Below, in pieces: positions 54,223 to 64,000 of a DNA stretch of 64,000 bases. Each line of letters starts with the position of its first letter. Positions within the stretch are counted from its first letter, which is position 1. A program made the translations under genes and the position numbers. Location of the stretch: the NCBI RefSeq assembly GCF_905171775.1, contig NC_053497.1:104481157-104545156 (forward strand). Reading direction: 5' to 3'. This stretch comes from Rana temporaria (taxonomy: Eukaryota > Chordata > Amphibia > Anura > Ranidae). The notes below the pieces were generated by a model. That model saw nothing but the letters and a program-made list of their open reading frames with translations. It did not search any database and was not told where the DNA came from.

Positions 54223-54821
54223 TTGGACCCCGTTCAGACTTGAGTTTTTTTTTCCTGTCTCTAAACGTTAATCTTAAAATATGTCTGTAATCGTCCTAAT
54301 ATGCATGGACACATAGGATATCATTCAGCTGCTTCTACAAGCTACTGTAGTAGCAGCAATTGTTAAGCCAGTGTGCATGGAGCCTTAGGAAGATGTCTGA
54401 TAAGGCCCAAATCTTTCCCAGGCCTAAGCTGAGAAAGATGACAAGTCCAGCATTTTATTCCACAGGGAGCGCTCTCTCGCCACACAAGTTACATGTCCCT
54501 AATGGCTTTCCCCAATACTAAGGAGACAGGAGGGACCCCGCTAAATGATATGATGATCATGATGATTTCCTCTGGTTGGGACAGGGGACAGCCGGGCATG
54601 CACTGCGCATGCGAGAGCCGCACTGTAAATGGCCGGGCAATCTTCTGGGACCTGTGACATGTCCCAAAAGATTGCAGGGAGGGAGGGGGAGAGGTGAACT
54701 TCCTTCCGGTGCCGCTGAGCCCTGGGAGAAAGTGGGAGATGGATGCCTCAAAAAAAGGGTGTCCTCTCCCGACTCAAAAAAATGACATGCCAAATGTGGC
54801 ATGTCAGGGGGTCACCTGCAC

Positions 54822-54863
54822 TTAAAGTGGAAGTTCCATTTTTGGGTGGAACTCCACTTTATT
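54822..54863. repeat. Minimal foldback of TTAA-class ends
   Basis: TTAAAGTGGAAGTTCCA, six bases, then GGTGGAACTCCACTTTA: two element ends almost back to back, probably a deletion product of the AGTGGAGTTCC family at 25264-25786. Confidence 0.75.
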
Positions 54864-57168
54864 GCCTCGTTGAAGCTGAAGCAAGTGTAAATGAGAACTA
54901 AATGTAACCTTCAACATTTATATAGCTCTAAGTTCTCTGTAACCCTGCTATGGCATTAGACTGTCAGTTATGATTGTGGGGGTCTCATTCACAAGGTCAC
55001 CATGATGGAGGCTGGAGAGTCAGAGGACCGCACAGTGAATTCACCATGGCCACGATTTGTGAGCTGAGTCCAAAGAGCAGAATATATCAGGAAGTGAGAC
55101 TAATAGACGTTTGATATTTAAAGAAAATGAGGAAGAAGAGAGCCCAGCCAGTTTCAGATTGCTCTGATATATGGAATATGTGTGCGGCTCTGTCCCTTTC
55201 ATGTGTACATTTCCTGACAATTACTCTATACTAGTGAACAAGACATCATTCACACTATGTACAAACATTGAGCCAGCGCCAATCAGTACAGCAGTTTGCA
55301 GACCCTTCGCGGACATCAATGGATGTATAAACTACCATTTTACAACAGACTATCAGGGCCAAGACTGTCCTGTAGGAGAGCAAAGCCATATCTTCCAACT
55401 TTTGAAATGGGAAAGAGGGACACCTATAGTATTAGCAAAAGGTATGTCCGGGAAAGCTTACACCCCTACCATTAGCCCCATTACACAGAGAACTAATACA
55501 CAAAACTCACAGATGATTTGTAAAGTTTTTTCCAATGGGAAAGGGAAGGGGATAATTTGCGGTGCGTACTTTGGCAAATTGATAGTGATGAGAAAGTACA
55601 ATTTTTGGTACAAAATTACAAAAATGCTTTATTTATGAATACAAAACATACAATACATTAGTTTAAAAGAAAAGTGGACAACCAGTTTGTTGATTTGATT
55701 CAGTGGATAACACAGCATCAGTCAGTTGTAAATATGTATGCAATTGGAAAAGGAAATCGCATGGACCCTACATGTTTCGCGGACTTCCGCTTCACAGATG
55801 ATTTGTTACCCCTATTATTTATTTATAATGGCCTTTAAAATTTACAAAAGAAACTGTAGCGCTCCCCTCTTGAGGGTCGCAAGATGAATTGGTACCCCCT
55901 GGTTGCCTTGACCCTGTGAGAACCCTGCCACCTGTGACACCCTGGGTTCATAATTTTTTTTCCTTTGAATGACAGCAAGAACATAGCTCCCAACTGTCCC
56001 TGATTTGGAGCAATGTCTCTTCGTCCCTCAACCCCCCCTCATTTGTCCCTCATTTTGGTCTGATCTATATAGTTGTATATAAAATGCACTTTTTATCTTT
56101 CAAAAAGTGTTTCCCAGTGCTAAACCTTTCATCCAAATTCTAAATTGCTGCATTTGTAAATAAAAAAAAGAGCCAATATAAAGGAATAATAGTGGTAAAT
56201 AAAAGCCCTTGAAGATTTCATTAACCTTTTTTATTTGGTTAATGCTCCTTTAAGGGGGGGTGTGACAGAAGGCGTGTCCTATACCTACATACGTTTGCTA
56301 TTAGGTGTCCCTCATTCCCATCTCAACATTTTGGGAGGTATGCAAGAAAAAGGAAATACACCTGAATTCAGCAAAATGTTACTTAATGAGATCAAAGTAA
56401 ATTAAATCAGAGAGCAAATTCAAGTTTACACTTTAAAATGTTGTTTCATAAAAAATGCTATTAGTAACTAATTAACAATCACCTATCAGATTCAACATTC
56501 AACAGTAAACACAAAAATTTTTGTGCTCAACCGAGTGCATGTAATGCCAATGTGAATAGGCTACAGGAGTGCAGAGGAATGGCTCTTATGAATGTCCCTC
56601 CAGATATCCGCGGGATAACTCTGCCAGAGCAGGCTACGACTCAGCTACAGATTGCACTATCACAGATTCCCTGCATACAGATCCACGCCTGTCCCAAGAG
56701 AGCACGTCAGGCCTCAATCACTCTCTCCACGTCATACAGCCATAGAGCGAATCCCAACCGTACGGACTACATGTTCCCAGATTATTTGCTCTGTCTTGTC
56801 TCTGAATAGAAAGGTAGCAGGTCGGCATCACACTCAACACTAGAGGGAAACAGTTCTTCCTGTAACAATACCACACAGCGTCTCCTGATTGCAGGACATC
56901 CAGCTCCTGGCGACACAACTATTTAGAAATTGGGTAAAAGTTTTAGCACTGTAAAACACTTTTTGATAAATAATGCATTTTTTATATAGGTGTATACATC
57001 AGGCCAAAATGAAGGACAAATGAGGAGAAAAGAGGGACGGAAGTACTTTGTTTCAAAAGAGGGACATTCTCTCCAACTCATTGACAGTTGGGATTTATTA
57101 CAAAGCTGCTTGGCCATCATGGTTTCCAACAGCTCCTTCTCCACCATAATCTTCTGCTTTAGAAACAT
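54864..57168. other. Unassigned stretch with possible retroelement tail
   Basis: Near 55770 the text CATGTTTCGCGGACTTCCGC resembles, on the minus strand, a diverged GAAACGCGT tail. TTTTGGGAGGTATGC (56329) and GAGGGACATTC (57059) hint at a further degraded insertion. No exon is supported. Confidence 0.35.
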
Positions 57169-57169
57169 G

Positions 57170-57852
57170 GGGCCAGATTCACATAGAATTACGTTGCTCC
57201 TGGGCAGCGTAACGTATGTGATTTACGTTACACCGCCGCAGGTTTACAGCGTAAGTGCCTGATTCTCAGAACTCTTACCTGTAAACTTGCGGCGGTGTAT
57301 CGTAAATGCGCTTGGCGCAAGCCCGCCCAATTCAAATGGGGCGGGCACCATTTAAATTAGGCACGTTCCCGACGTGCATTGCGCTAAATGACGTTGCATG
57401 GACGTCATTTGTTTTGCCGTTAACGTAAATGGCGTCCAGCGCCATTCACGGACGACTTACGCAAACTACGTTGTTTTTTAAATTTCGACGCGGGAACGAC
57501 GGCCATACTTAACATGGCTTAGGACACCTAGGAGGTAGCCCTAATTTTACGCGACGTAACTTGACGGAAACTACGTAAATTTAGATCGACGGGCAGCTCG
57601 GACATTCGGGGATCGTCATAAGTATTCATTTGCATATTCTACGCCGACCGCAATGGCCTCGCCACCTAGCGGCCGGCCTTGAATTGCATCCTTAAGATCC
57701 GACAGTGTAATTCAATTACACCTGTCGGATATTAGGGCTAGCTATGCGTAACTGATTCTATGAATCAGTCGCATAGTTAGGACGGCCCTAACACAGAGAT
57801 ACGACGGCGTATCAGGAGATACGCCGTCGTATCTCTTTTGTGAATCTGGCCC
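57170..57852. mobile_element. GGGCCAGATTC family element, copy 3 (best preserved ends)
   Basis: GGGCCAGATTCACATAGAAT to TTTTGTGAATCTGGCCC, flanked by ATG on each side, suggesting a 3-bp duplication. The interior holds CGTCCAGCGCCATTCACGG, GCGGGAACGACGGCC and GATACGACGGCGTATCAGG, running opposite to copies 1 and 2. Confidence 0.92.
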
Positions 57853-58010
57853 ATGGTGATTTGTAAGCAAGTTTGCCCTTCAGGAGTCTAAAGCTAGCCA
57901 TTTACAATCTAATCTGCTTAAGATTTGCAAAAACTACGCAATAAGAGAGCACAACTGGACAATTTGTATCAAATCAGCCAGACCCATGCACTACATAGTT
58001 GATAGTAGAT

Positions 58011-58656
58011 TAACCCCTTCCCGATCAGCCGCTGCAGATATACTGCGGCAGGATGGCTCCCCTGGGCTAGCCGTCATAGCTGTACGTCGGCTCATTAAGA
58101 CACTCTAGCAGGCGCGATGACCACCAGGCACCCGCAATCGCTCGTGACAGAGCAAGAACCGGGATCTGTGTGTGTAAACACAAAAATGCCGGTTCTGTCA
58201 GGGGAGAAGAGACAGCTTGTGTGTCCTACTAAGTAGGAACACATGATCTGTCTCCTCCTCTCTAGTCAGCTGTATCCCCCCCACAGTTAGAACACATCTA
58301 GGGAACACAGTTAACCCCTTGATCGCCCCCTAGTGTTAACCCCTTCCCTGCCAGTGACATTTATACAGTAATCAGTGGCTATTTTTAGCTCTAATCACTG
58401 TATAAATGTCAATGGTCCCAAAAAAGTGCCAAAGATTTCCGATTTGTCTGCCGTAATGTCGCAGTCCCAATAAAAATCACAGAGGAGATCAAATACCACC
58501 AAAAGGAAGCTCTATTTCTGGGGGAAAAAGGACGTAAATTTTGTTTTTATACAACGTCACATGACCGCGCAATTGTCAGTTAAAACAAAGCAGTGCCGTA
58601 TCTTAAAAAATGGCCTGGTCATTAAGGGGCCAATTCTTCCGGGGCTGAAGTGGTTA
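58011..58656. mobile_element. MITE with TAACCCCTTCCC...GAAGTGGTTA ends
   Basis: Related to 11611-12384 in inverse orientation: CCAAAAAAGTGCCAAAG, TGCCGTAATGTCGCAGT, CAAATACCACCAAAAGGAAG and CGCAATTGTCAGTTAAA are complements of text there. Noncoding. Confidence 0.75.
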
Positions 58657-58918
58657 AAGCAGGCCATAGATGAATCGATTTTATTTCCTTCCACCACAGA
58701 TGGAAGGAAATAAAATCACTAGATTTCTCCATGCTGATGGGGGGAATCCCTCCCGTGGAGGGGAAATAATAGCATTCCGTAAATTCAACATGCTGGTTGT
58801 ACCCAAGTTGATCCAAGGATCAACTTGGTTAAAATCAGCCTGCCCACAGATTCTTTGAATCTCGGCTAGTCTCTGCTGAACCGGCCGAGATTCAAACCAT
58901 CTAGGGTTGGCTTAAAAG
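58657..58918. mobile_element. Short foldback element
   Basis: GCAGGCCATAGATGAATCG near the left pairs weakly with the AACCATCTAGGGTTGGC right end. Inside, GATTTTATTTCCTTCCA and TGGAAGGAAATAAAATC form a perfect hairpin (58677-58716), and TTGATCCAAGGATCAA (58809-58824) is a perfect palindrome. Confidence 0.55.
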
Positions 58919-59659
58919 GATAAGTTCACCTTTTGTAAAAAAAATAAAAAAATGCACACATGGGTCATTTATATATTTTTTTACACTGGAACCTGTAAAG
59001 CATTGCACGATCAGCAGTTTACAGGTGCAATGACTGGATCCTGCAGACTTTCAGTACACTGTCTGTCCGTACCCCTGATATGGGCATGCAGTTATAGAAT
59101 GGCAGGAAGATCAATGGACTATGAGGATGCTCACCAGCACCCTCACAGTTCATTGAGAACTACAAGCCGTAGCAAACAATGCCTGACTTGTAGTCTACAG
59201 GTACTGTATTATATTCATTCAAAGGAAACTGTGAATGAATTACTTGGCCCTGTGGGTGGGGCCCCACAGGGCCACACTGTTTTTTGTTGAAATTGTGAAG
59301 GCAGGTGAAGGGAGAAGATCCCCTGTGCACTGTCACAGAGAGGGGAGTGCTGGCAGCATGAGGTATGTGGATAGGGGAATGTTACACCCTAAATGTGTGT
59401 AACATACAACATCCTCCTAAAGGTGAACTTAGCCTTTAAAGGAAATTGTTCAATCAGATTGTACTGTATAGTGTGTTGCCACCTTGAAACAATCATTGCT
59501 GACACCTCTGAATTCTTCCCCTCATAAAAGGAACATACAGATTATGATTATATCTCCAACATCTGGGGAAATCTGGGGAAATAGGACAGAGGGACTTGGG
59601 AGCTATGACACAGTAGTCCTGAACCTCCTCTTCTGCGGTCCCCTGCCAGCACGGGGAGC
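58919..59659. other. Unassigned stretch
   Basis: It starts with GGATAAGTTCACCTTTTG and near 59420 has AAAGGTGAACTTAGCCTTTAA, paired ends of a roughly 520-bp foldback element (about 58917-59440). No coding signal. Confidence 0.45.
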
Positions 59660-60685
59660 TGGCATAACCAATCTGTTGATTATTTAGATCTACAGATCTT
59701 TAAACACAATGGTGAACTCTGCACAAGAACATTCTTCAAAAAAACCGACAGAAATGGATACATATCCACCTCCAGCTGCCACCACCCACAGTGGATAGGC
59801 AATATCCCCAAAGGACAATTGCTGAGGATCAGGAGAAACTGCCGACGACTGGAAGACTTTGATATACAAGCAGAAGTACTCATAAAGAGATTCCTTGAAA
59901 AGGGTTACAAAAAAGAACTGTTAACCAAACTAAAGAACACCATCAGACTTATGGATAGAGAAACATTGTTGAAGAAAAAGAAACCAACAACAGCATCCAA
60001 CATAGACTTATCTTTTATTACTGGATTCAATAACCAGTACCAACAAGTGGAGAAGATTATTAGAAAGTATTGGCCCATACTCAGAGAAGACAGAACATTA
60101 TCCAACATTCTTCCACCCCGCCCCAAGTTCATCTATCGTAGAGCTCCTACTTTAAGGACACACCTTGTACATAATGTACTGGATCCCCCACAGAACATCA
60201 ATATTTGTCCAGACCTTAAAGGCTTCTATAGGTGCCAACGCTGCCTGCCCTGTAGAACCAACAGACCGCAACCCCGGAGGAAAATTACTTTCAAATCCAC
60301 AGTGTATAACCAGGAATACCAGATAAAGGAATTAATTACGTGCAACAGCACACACGTAACCTACGTCATTGAGTGCCCATGCCACCTGCAATACATAGGC
60401 CGCACCACCAGGGCTCTGCATGTAAGAGTTCGAGAGCACATCAGGAACATAAGAAAAGGCTTTCCCAAACATAGTCTTTCGAGGCATTTCGCAGAGAAAC
60501 ACAATAAAGACCCTACCTGTATGACATTCTTTGGGATTGACATCATCAAGGACCACTGGCGAGGTGGCAATAAACAAGTACAAGTATCACAGAATGAAAC
60601 AAGATGGATACATAAGATGGGATCCCTTGCTCCCAGAGGCCTTAATCTGGACATAGACTTGAACTGTTTCATTTCCAATTTTTAA
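59660..60685 (+). CDS. Penelope-like element, 3' part: RT thumb and GIY-YIG endonuclease
   Basis: An open frame runs without a stop from about 59660 (apparently in frame upstream of its first Met at 59819) to TAA at 60685. It begins after the RT palm with VDYLDLQIFKHNG, then RTFFKKTDRNGYISTSSCHH, GNIPKGQLLRIRRNC and LIKRFLEKGYKKELL, the RT thumb signature of Penelope-like elements. RCQRCLPCR is the usual Cys motif before the nuclease. The GIY-YIG domain reads VTYVIECPCHLQYIGRTT with RVREHIRNIRKG, including the expected Tyr pair and Arg. The catalytic YxDD palm is missing, so this is a 5'-truncated copy. Such elements make TERT-like RTs that prime from nicked DNA. Its C-terminal half is intact, implying recent insertion. 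Confidence 0.92.
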   Translation, partial: WHNQSVDYLDLQIFKHNGELCTRTFFKKTDRNGYISTSSCHHPQWIGNIPKGQLLRIRRNCRRLEDFDIQAEVLIKRFLEKGYKKELLTKLKNTIRLMDRETLLKKKKPTTASNIDLSFITGFNNQYQQVEKIIRKYWPILREDRTLSNILPPRPKFIYRRAPTLRTHLVHNVLDPPQNINICPDLKGFYRCQRCLPCRTNRPQPRRKITFKSTVYNQEYQIKELITCNSTHVTYVIECPCHLQYIGRTTRALHVRVREHIRNIRKGFPKHSLSRHFAEKHNKDPTCMTFFGIDIIKDHWRGGNKQVQVSQNETRWIHKMGSLAPRGLNLDIDLNCFISNF

Positions 60686-62650
60686 TGATAAAACTCCTAC
60701 TACTAGATGCCCCATAGAGATCAGAAAAAAAGTTTTTTGGATATAAAAAATAAAAAAACTTTTTTTCTTCCAGGTTACCATCCTTAATAATAGCCTGCCA
60801 TGAACACCCTCTGACCACAGCAAATCGAACCAACAGATGAACTCAAATCCATCGACCTTTGCCTTCAGACTAAACTCATAGGCTACTACATACAAAGATT
60901 AAATATATGGAACAAAAACCAAAAAAGAACTTCCTCTAATCATCCAATCCTAACAAGGGTGAGCTTGAATCCTTGATCCAGGATACATCCTACCCCTACA
61001 CATAAAACTACCACATCTTACAACAGAAATAACATTAATAATCTTATTGGGGAGGAATAGATATGACAGGAAACGGGCCAGCTCTCACTTGCAACAATTT
61101 TCACTACACCAATCAGTTGATAGGCCTCACCTATAGAACATAACAACTATGTTTCGTGTGAATGGGTAAAAGCGATAGGCGCTACTCACATCCTTGTCTA
61201 TAGTTTGTACTATATATATATTTAATCATGTTTTTTTAAACACTCGCTCATTAATCCATTGTGCACCCCCTATACATTTATTTTAGGGAGGTCTAAGCAA
61301 CCTCCCTCCTTGCCTCAAAGGGGGATTTCCCTCATCTTACCAACACTGCAGGGATGAAAAACTTGCAGATCACCCTAACAAGGGGATCACCTAATCATGT
61401 TAATATAATAATGAATGGGGGTTCCCTGGAGGGAATATGATCCCCTTTTTTCCCACCTATGCCCTCCGTGGGTATATAAGGATTCACAGCAATTTATATT
61501 TATGAAACGAGACACAGTATCCTTTCTTTTACACTCTGACTCTCGTCACACAAGTTAATTAGAAATCACTCTTTCACACGTTCTGTAATTGGAAAATATT
61601 TTTGCATCATATAACAAAAAATCTTCTTTCAAAGTCTTAAAATCAAGGAATACACACTACCAATACTTCTATCTATACATATACATTTATATATTACATT
61701 TTTTTTATTAATTTTTGTGCATATGTATATATCCTACACTTTAATGAATTATATTACTTAGGACACATAATTGTAGTGCTGTAGCACCAATAATCTAATA
61801 GGTAAAAGATTCTATTCTAACTTTTTACAAACGTTGTTGCATATGTATATATTCTGGCATTTGCGATATGTATCTGTTACATTGCGGTAGTATCAATCCA
61901 CCATGCTGTTAAGATGAGGTGGTTTGTTATGCCATTACAACTTTCAACAGGTAGAGCATTTCTTATTTCCGGCACCGGCTGTGTCAATCCCCTTATTATA
62001 ATTGGATCCAACCAAGGGTTAAAGGATGGGAGGCTTATGGGCTGCAAGTAATTGTACAGCCAGAACTAAACATCCCCTTTGAAGGCGGGACACATCCAAT
62101 GCCGTGCATAAAAATCAACACCGTACGTCTGTTGCTTGAATCACCTTTGATAACGTCATACGACGAAACGCGTCAGGTGACCTAGACAAGCACGCACGTA
62201 CGCACGCCCTCCTAGCTGACAGCAGCGTTATCCTCCGAGCCGCGAATCACCTGTACGGAAAGCCACGGACGCCTTTGCTGTTGCAAGGCGGCTACTGTGA
62301 GACACAGGCATCGCTCTTAGCTCGTGAGCATAAACGGATAAAAGGGCTAACTGTGCCTTTGTGGCTCATTATATATATTTTTTTAACCTTTTTTATTTAT
62401 GTAATTTTGTCTCTTGAACGGTCCTCCTTTTTTTACTTTTTTTCTTTTTTATTTTTCTAATTTATCTTCGTTGGGATCCGGTTACAAAAACCATGCCCTG
62501 TTGATACATGCAGTTAACCCATGCTGTTTGGGATTGATGCTTGGTTTGTTTAAACCATCTGTAATCAGCAGAGAAGATACTTATAGATACATATTTTTTA
62601 AATAAAGACAGTGGTCTTTTTTCAGCAAATTACGGTGTCACACTATGTGG
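60686..62650 (+). mobile_element. Probable 3' region of the Penelope-like element
   Basis: AT-rich noncoding sequence after the stop. At 62150-62180 it carries GACGAAACGCGTCAGGTGAC, then a T-rich stretch and AATAAAGACAGTGGTC at 62600-62620. Penelope-like copies often end in such regions or in partial tandem copies. The 3' edge is not defined and I see no target duplication. Confidence 0.4.
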
Positions 62651-64000
62651 ATCCTTTCTTTTTTTCTTTTGTGATTGCCATTCTCTGGACACCTGGAAGC
62701 TGATTGGATTTAACCCCCCCCCCCGTCTGGAGAGGTGAGAAGGATTTCTCCTATGCTATACAATTAAAAACCAGCGCATCAACTGACGACGAGGTACCAC
62801 CACCATTGCCTTTTGCCCTGAGGGGTGCCAACATCTGGTGAGTGGGGACACAACAGGGGGAGCACAAAAGTCACGCCAAAAAGCATCAGGAAGAAAATCA
62901 CAAGAAGTCACTATTTTTCCTACATATACTCTGCCATTAGTGCTACATTGTTTCCACATTGGTTTCCTTTTTTCTGATTAGCTCATGAGACATTGACTAA
63001 CTAAGAGAACTTGTAGCAACCACCCAATGAGGGTTCCCAGAATGTTTATTTCCACTTATTTATTTATTTTTCATTCATATATGGTCTAGCTTGGACGGTG
63101 CATATTATTTCTTATTTTTATACTTATTCATTTTTTGATGCTTCTTTCCAAAATTATTTGGAATTTCACTATATAGTTAATATATATCAATAAGATATAC
63201 ACCTTTTTTCACACATACATTTAACAATTTTTTTGATGTTTTGCACATAATTCTGTTTATTACCCGACGATTTTTACTGTCGGTCTCAATTCTTGGTGTT
63301 ATTTTACTCTATATTATATTTTGTCCAGATACCTACCTTTATATACACGCTCTTTGTCAGAGCAGACTCACACGGGAGCTTTTATAACACAACGTACCTT
63401 GCTTACCTGCACAGGGTCCTGGACTATGCATTTTTAATTATTTTCATTTACTATCATTTTTTGATTATTCATCTAAACCACAGTGAAGTATTGCAATATC
63501 ACTTAACGCACGGTGTCACGGGGAACACCTAACCATCTTACACATTTATTACAAAAAACAATCTCTTTTTATTTTATAAACAATTGCGGAGGTCTCACAT
63601 CTTGTACCCATTATTTGGATCTGTGCACTCATCGCACATCATAAGTAGAGGCTACACATTGGAATCAATTATATAGTGTTGCTAGCTCAGAGATTTAATA
63701 TTATTGGCCACCTTCCCACCCTTTGGATATAAATGTAATATTCCCACTGGAAGAACCAACAGATCATTGGGTCACCAGTGCTGAATACAAGCATTAACAG
63801 GGGACAGTACCTGGACGTTTGGCCATAATAACGCACAGGTCTAGGAGACTCATCCTCATTGGTCTCTCCTAGTATTCTGAAGTTTCCCTACAATTAATTT
63901 ACAATACACAGGACATCTCGTGGATATTCACCAACCAACCTAAGCAGCGCCAACATCCCTAAACCCCATTCCTTTGCTAATTCCAGGTCTCCTTGAGGCT
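62651..64000. other. Right edge; unassigned AT-rich DNA
   Basis: T-rich text similar in style to 51160-51470 and 52450-52680. Open frames here have no recognisable family. A second partial Penelope-like unit is possible but not shown. Confidence 0.35.

Noticed and set aside
55171..55638. 155-codon plus-strand frame
   Set aside because: No domain, no flanking splice signals I trust, and no resemblance to a family I know.

Overview
The window is vertebrate genomic DNA, most probably from a frog (a ranid-like anuran; this is inferred from the repeats and not proven). The only host gene I can prove is gelsolin (GSN). Three consecutive coding exons lie on the minus strand in the first 5.2 kb: the start-codon exon at 5154-4950, then 1865-1711, then 389-228. 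Their splice sites and phases fit one another and they encode the start of the actin-binding G1 domain through to the beginning of G2. The rest of the gene runs off the left edge, so everything to the right is upstream of the gelsolin start codon: either 5' introns and alternative promoters, or intergenic DNA.

From about 5.2 kb to 64 kb I see no other convincing host coding exon. The sequence is dominated by transposable elements and tandem repeats. (1) At 12.6-17.1 kb, a 5'-truncated L1-type LINE with a 13-bp target duplication and poly(A) is split by a 2.6-kb hAT element with an 8-bp duplication; inside that hAT sits a fragment of a further repeat split by a second hAT. (2) At 19.58-25.03 kb lies a structurally complete DIRS1-type tyrosine-recombinase retrotransposon on the minus strand: gag with a likely phase-0 intron, RT/RNase H, YR recombinase with visible catalytic residues, 105-bp inverted terminal repeats, and an internal region complementary to both outer ends. 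(3) At 25.03-26.67 kb it abuts a broken Tc1 transposase gene that is itself interrupted by a 523-bp MITE flanked by TTAA. (4) At 59.66-60.69 kb is the 3' half of a Penelope-like element with a GIY-YIG endonuclease.

The remainder holds many short inverted-repeat elements (several TTAA-flanked families, a mariner MITE with TA duplications, three copies of a GGGCCAGATTC family, hAT MITEs with 8-bp duplications). Tandem arrays comprise a 335-bp repeat in the first gelsolin intron of the window, a 42-45-bp array, a 61-bp array of about 22 units, and a 14-bp array spread over 3 kb and broken by three insertions. Long open frames in the arrays are artefacts. Candidate regulatory sequences for gelsolin, all tentative, are a possible noncoding first exon and promoter near 47.93-48.18 kb, an AP-1 cluster near 28.74 kb, and a GC-rich YY1-like cluster near 27.47 kb. 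I found no tRNA, rRNA, CRISPR or bacterial-type feature.
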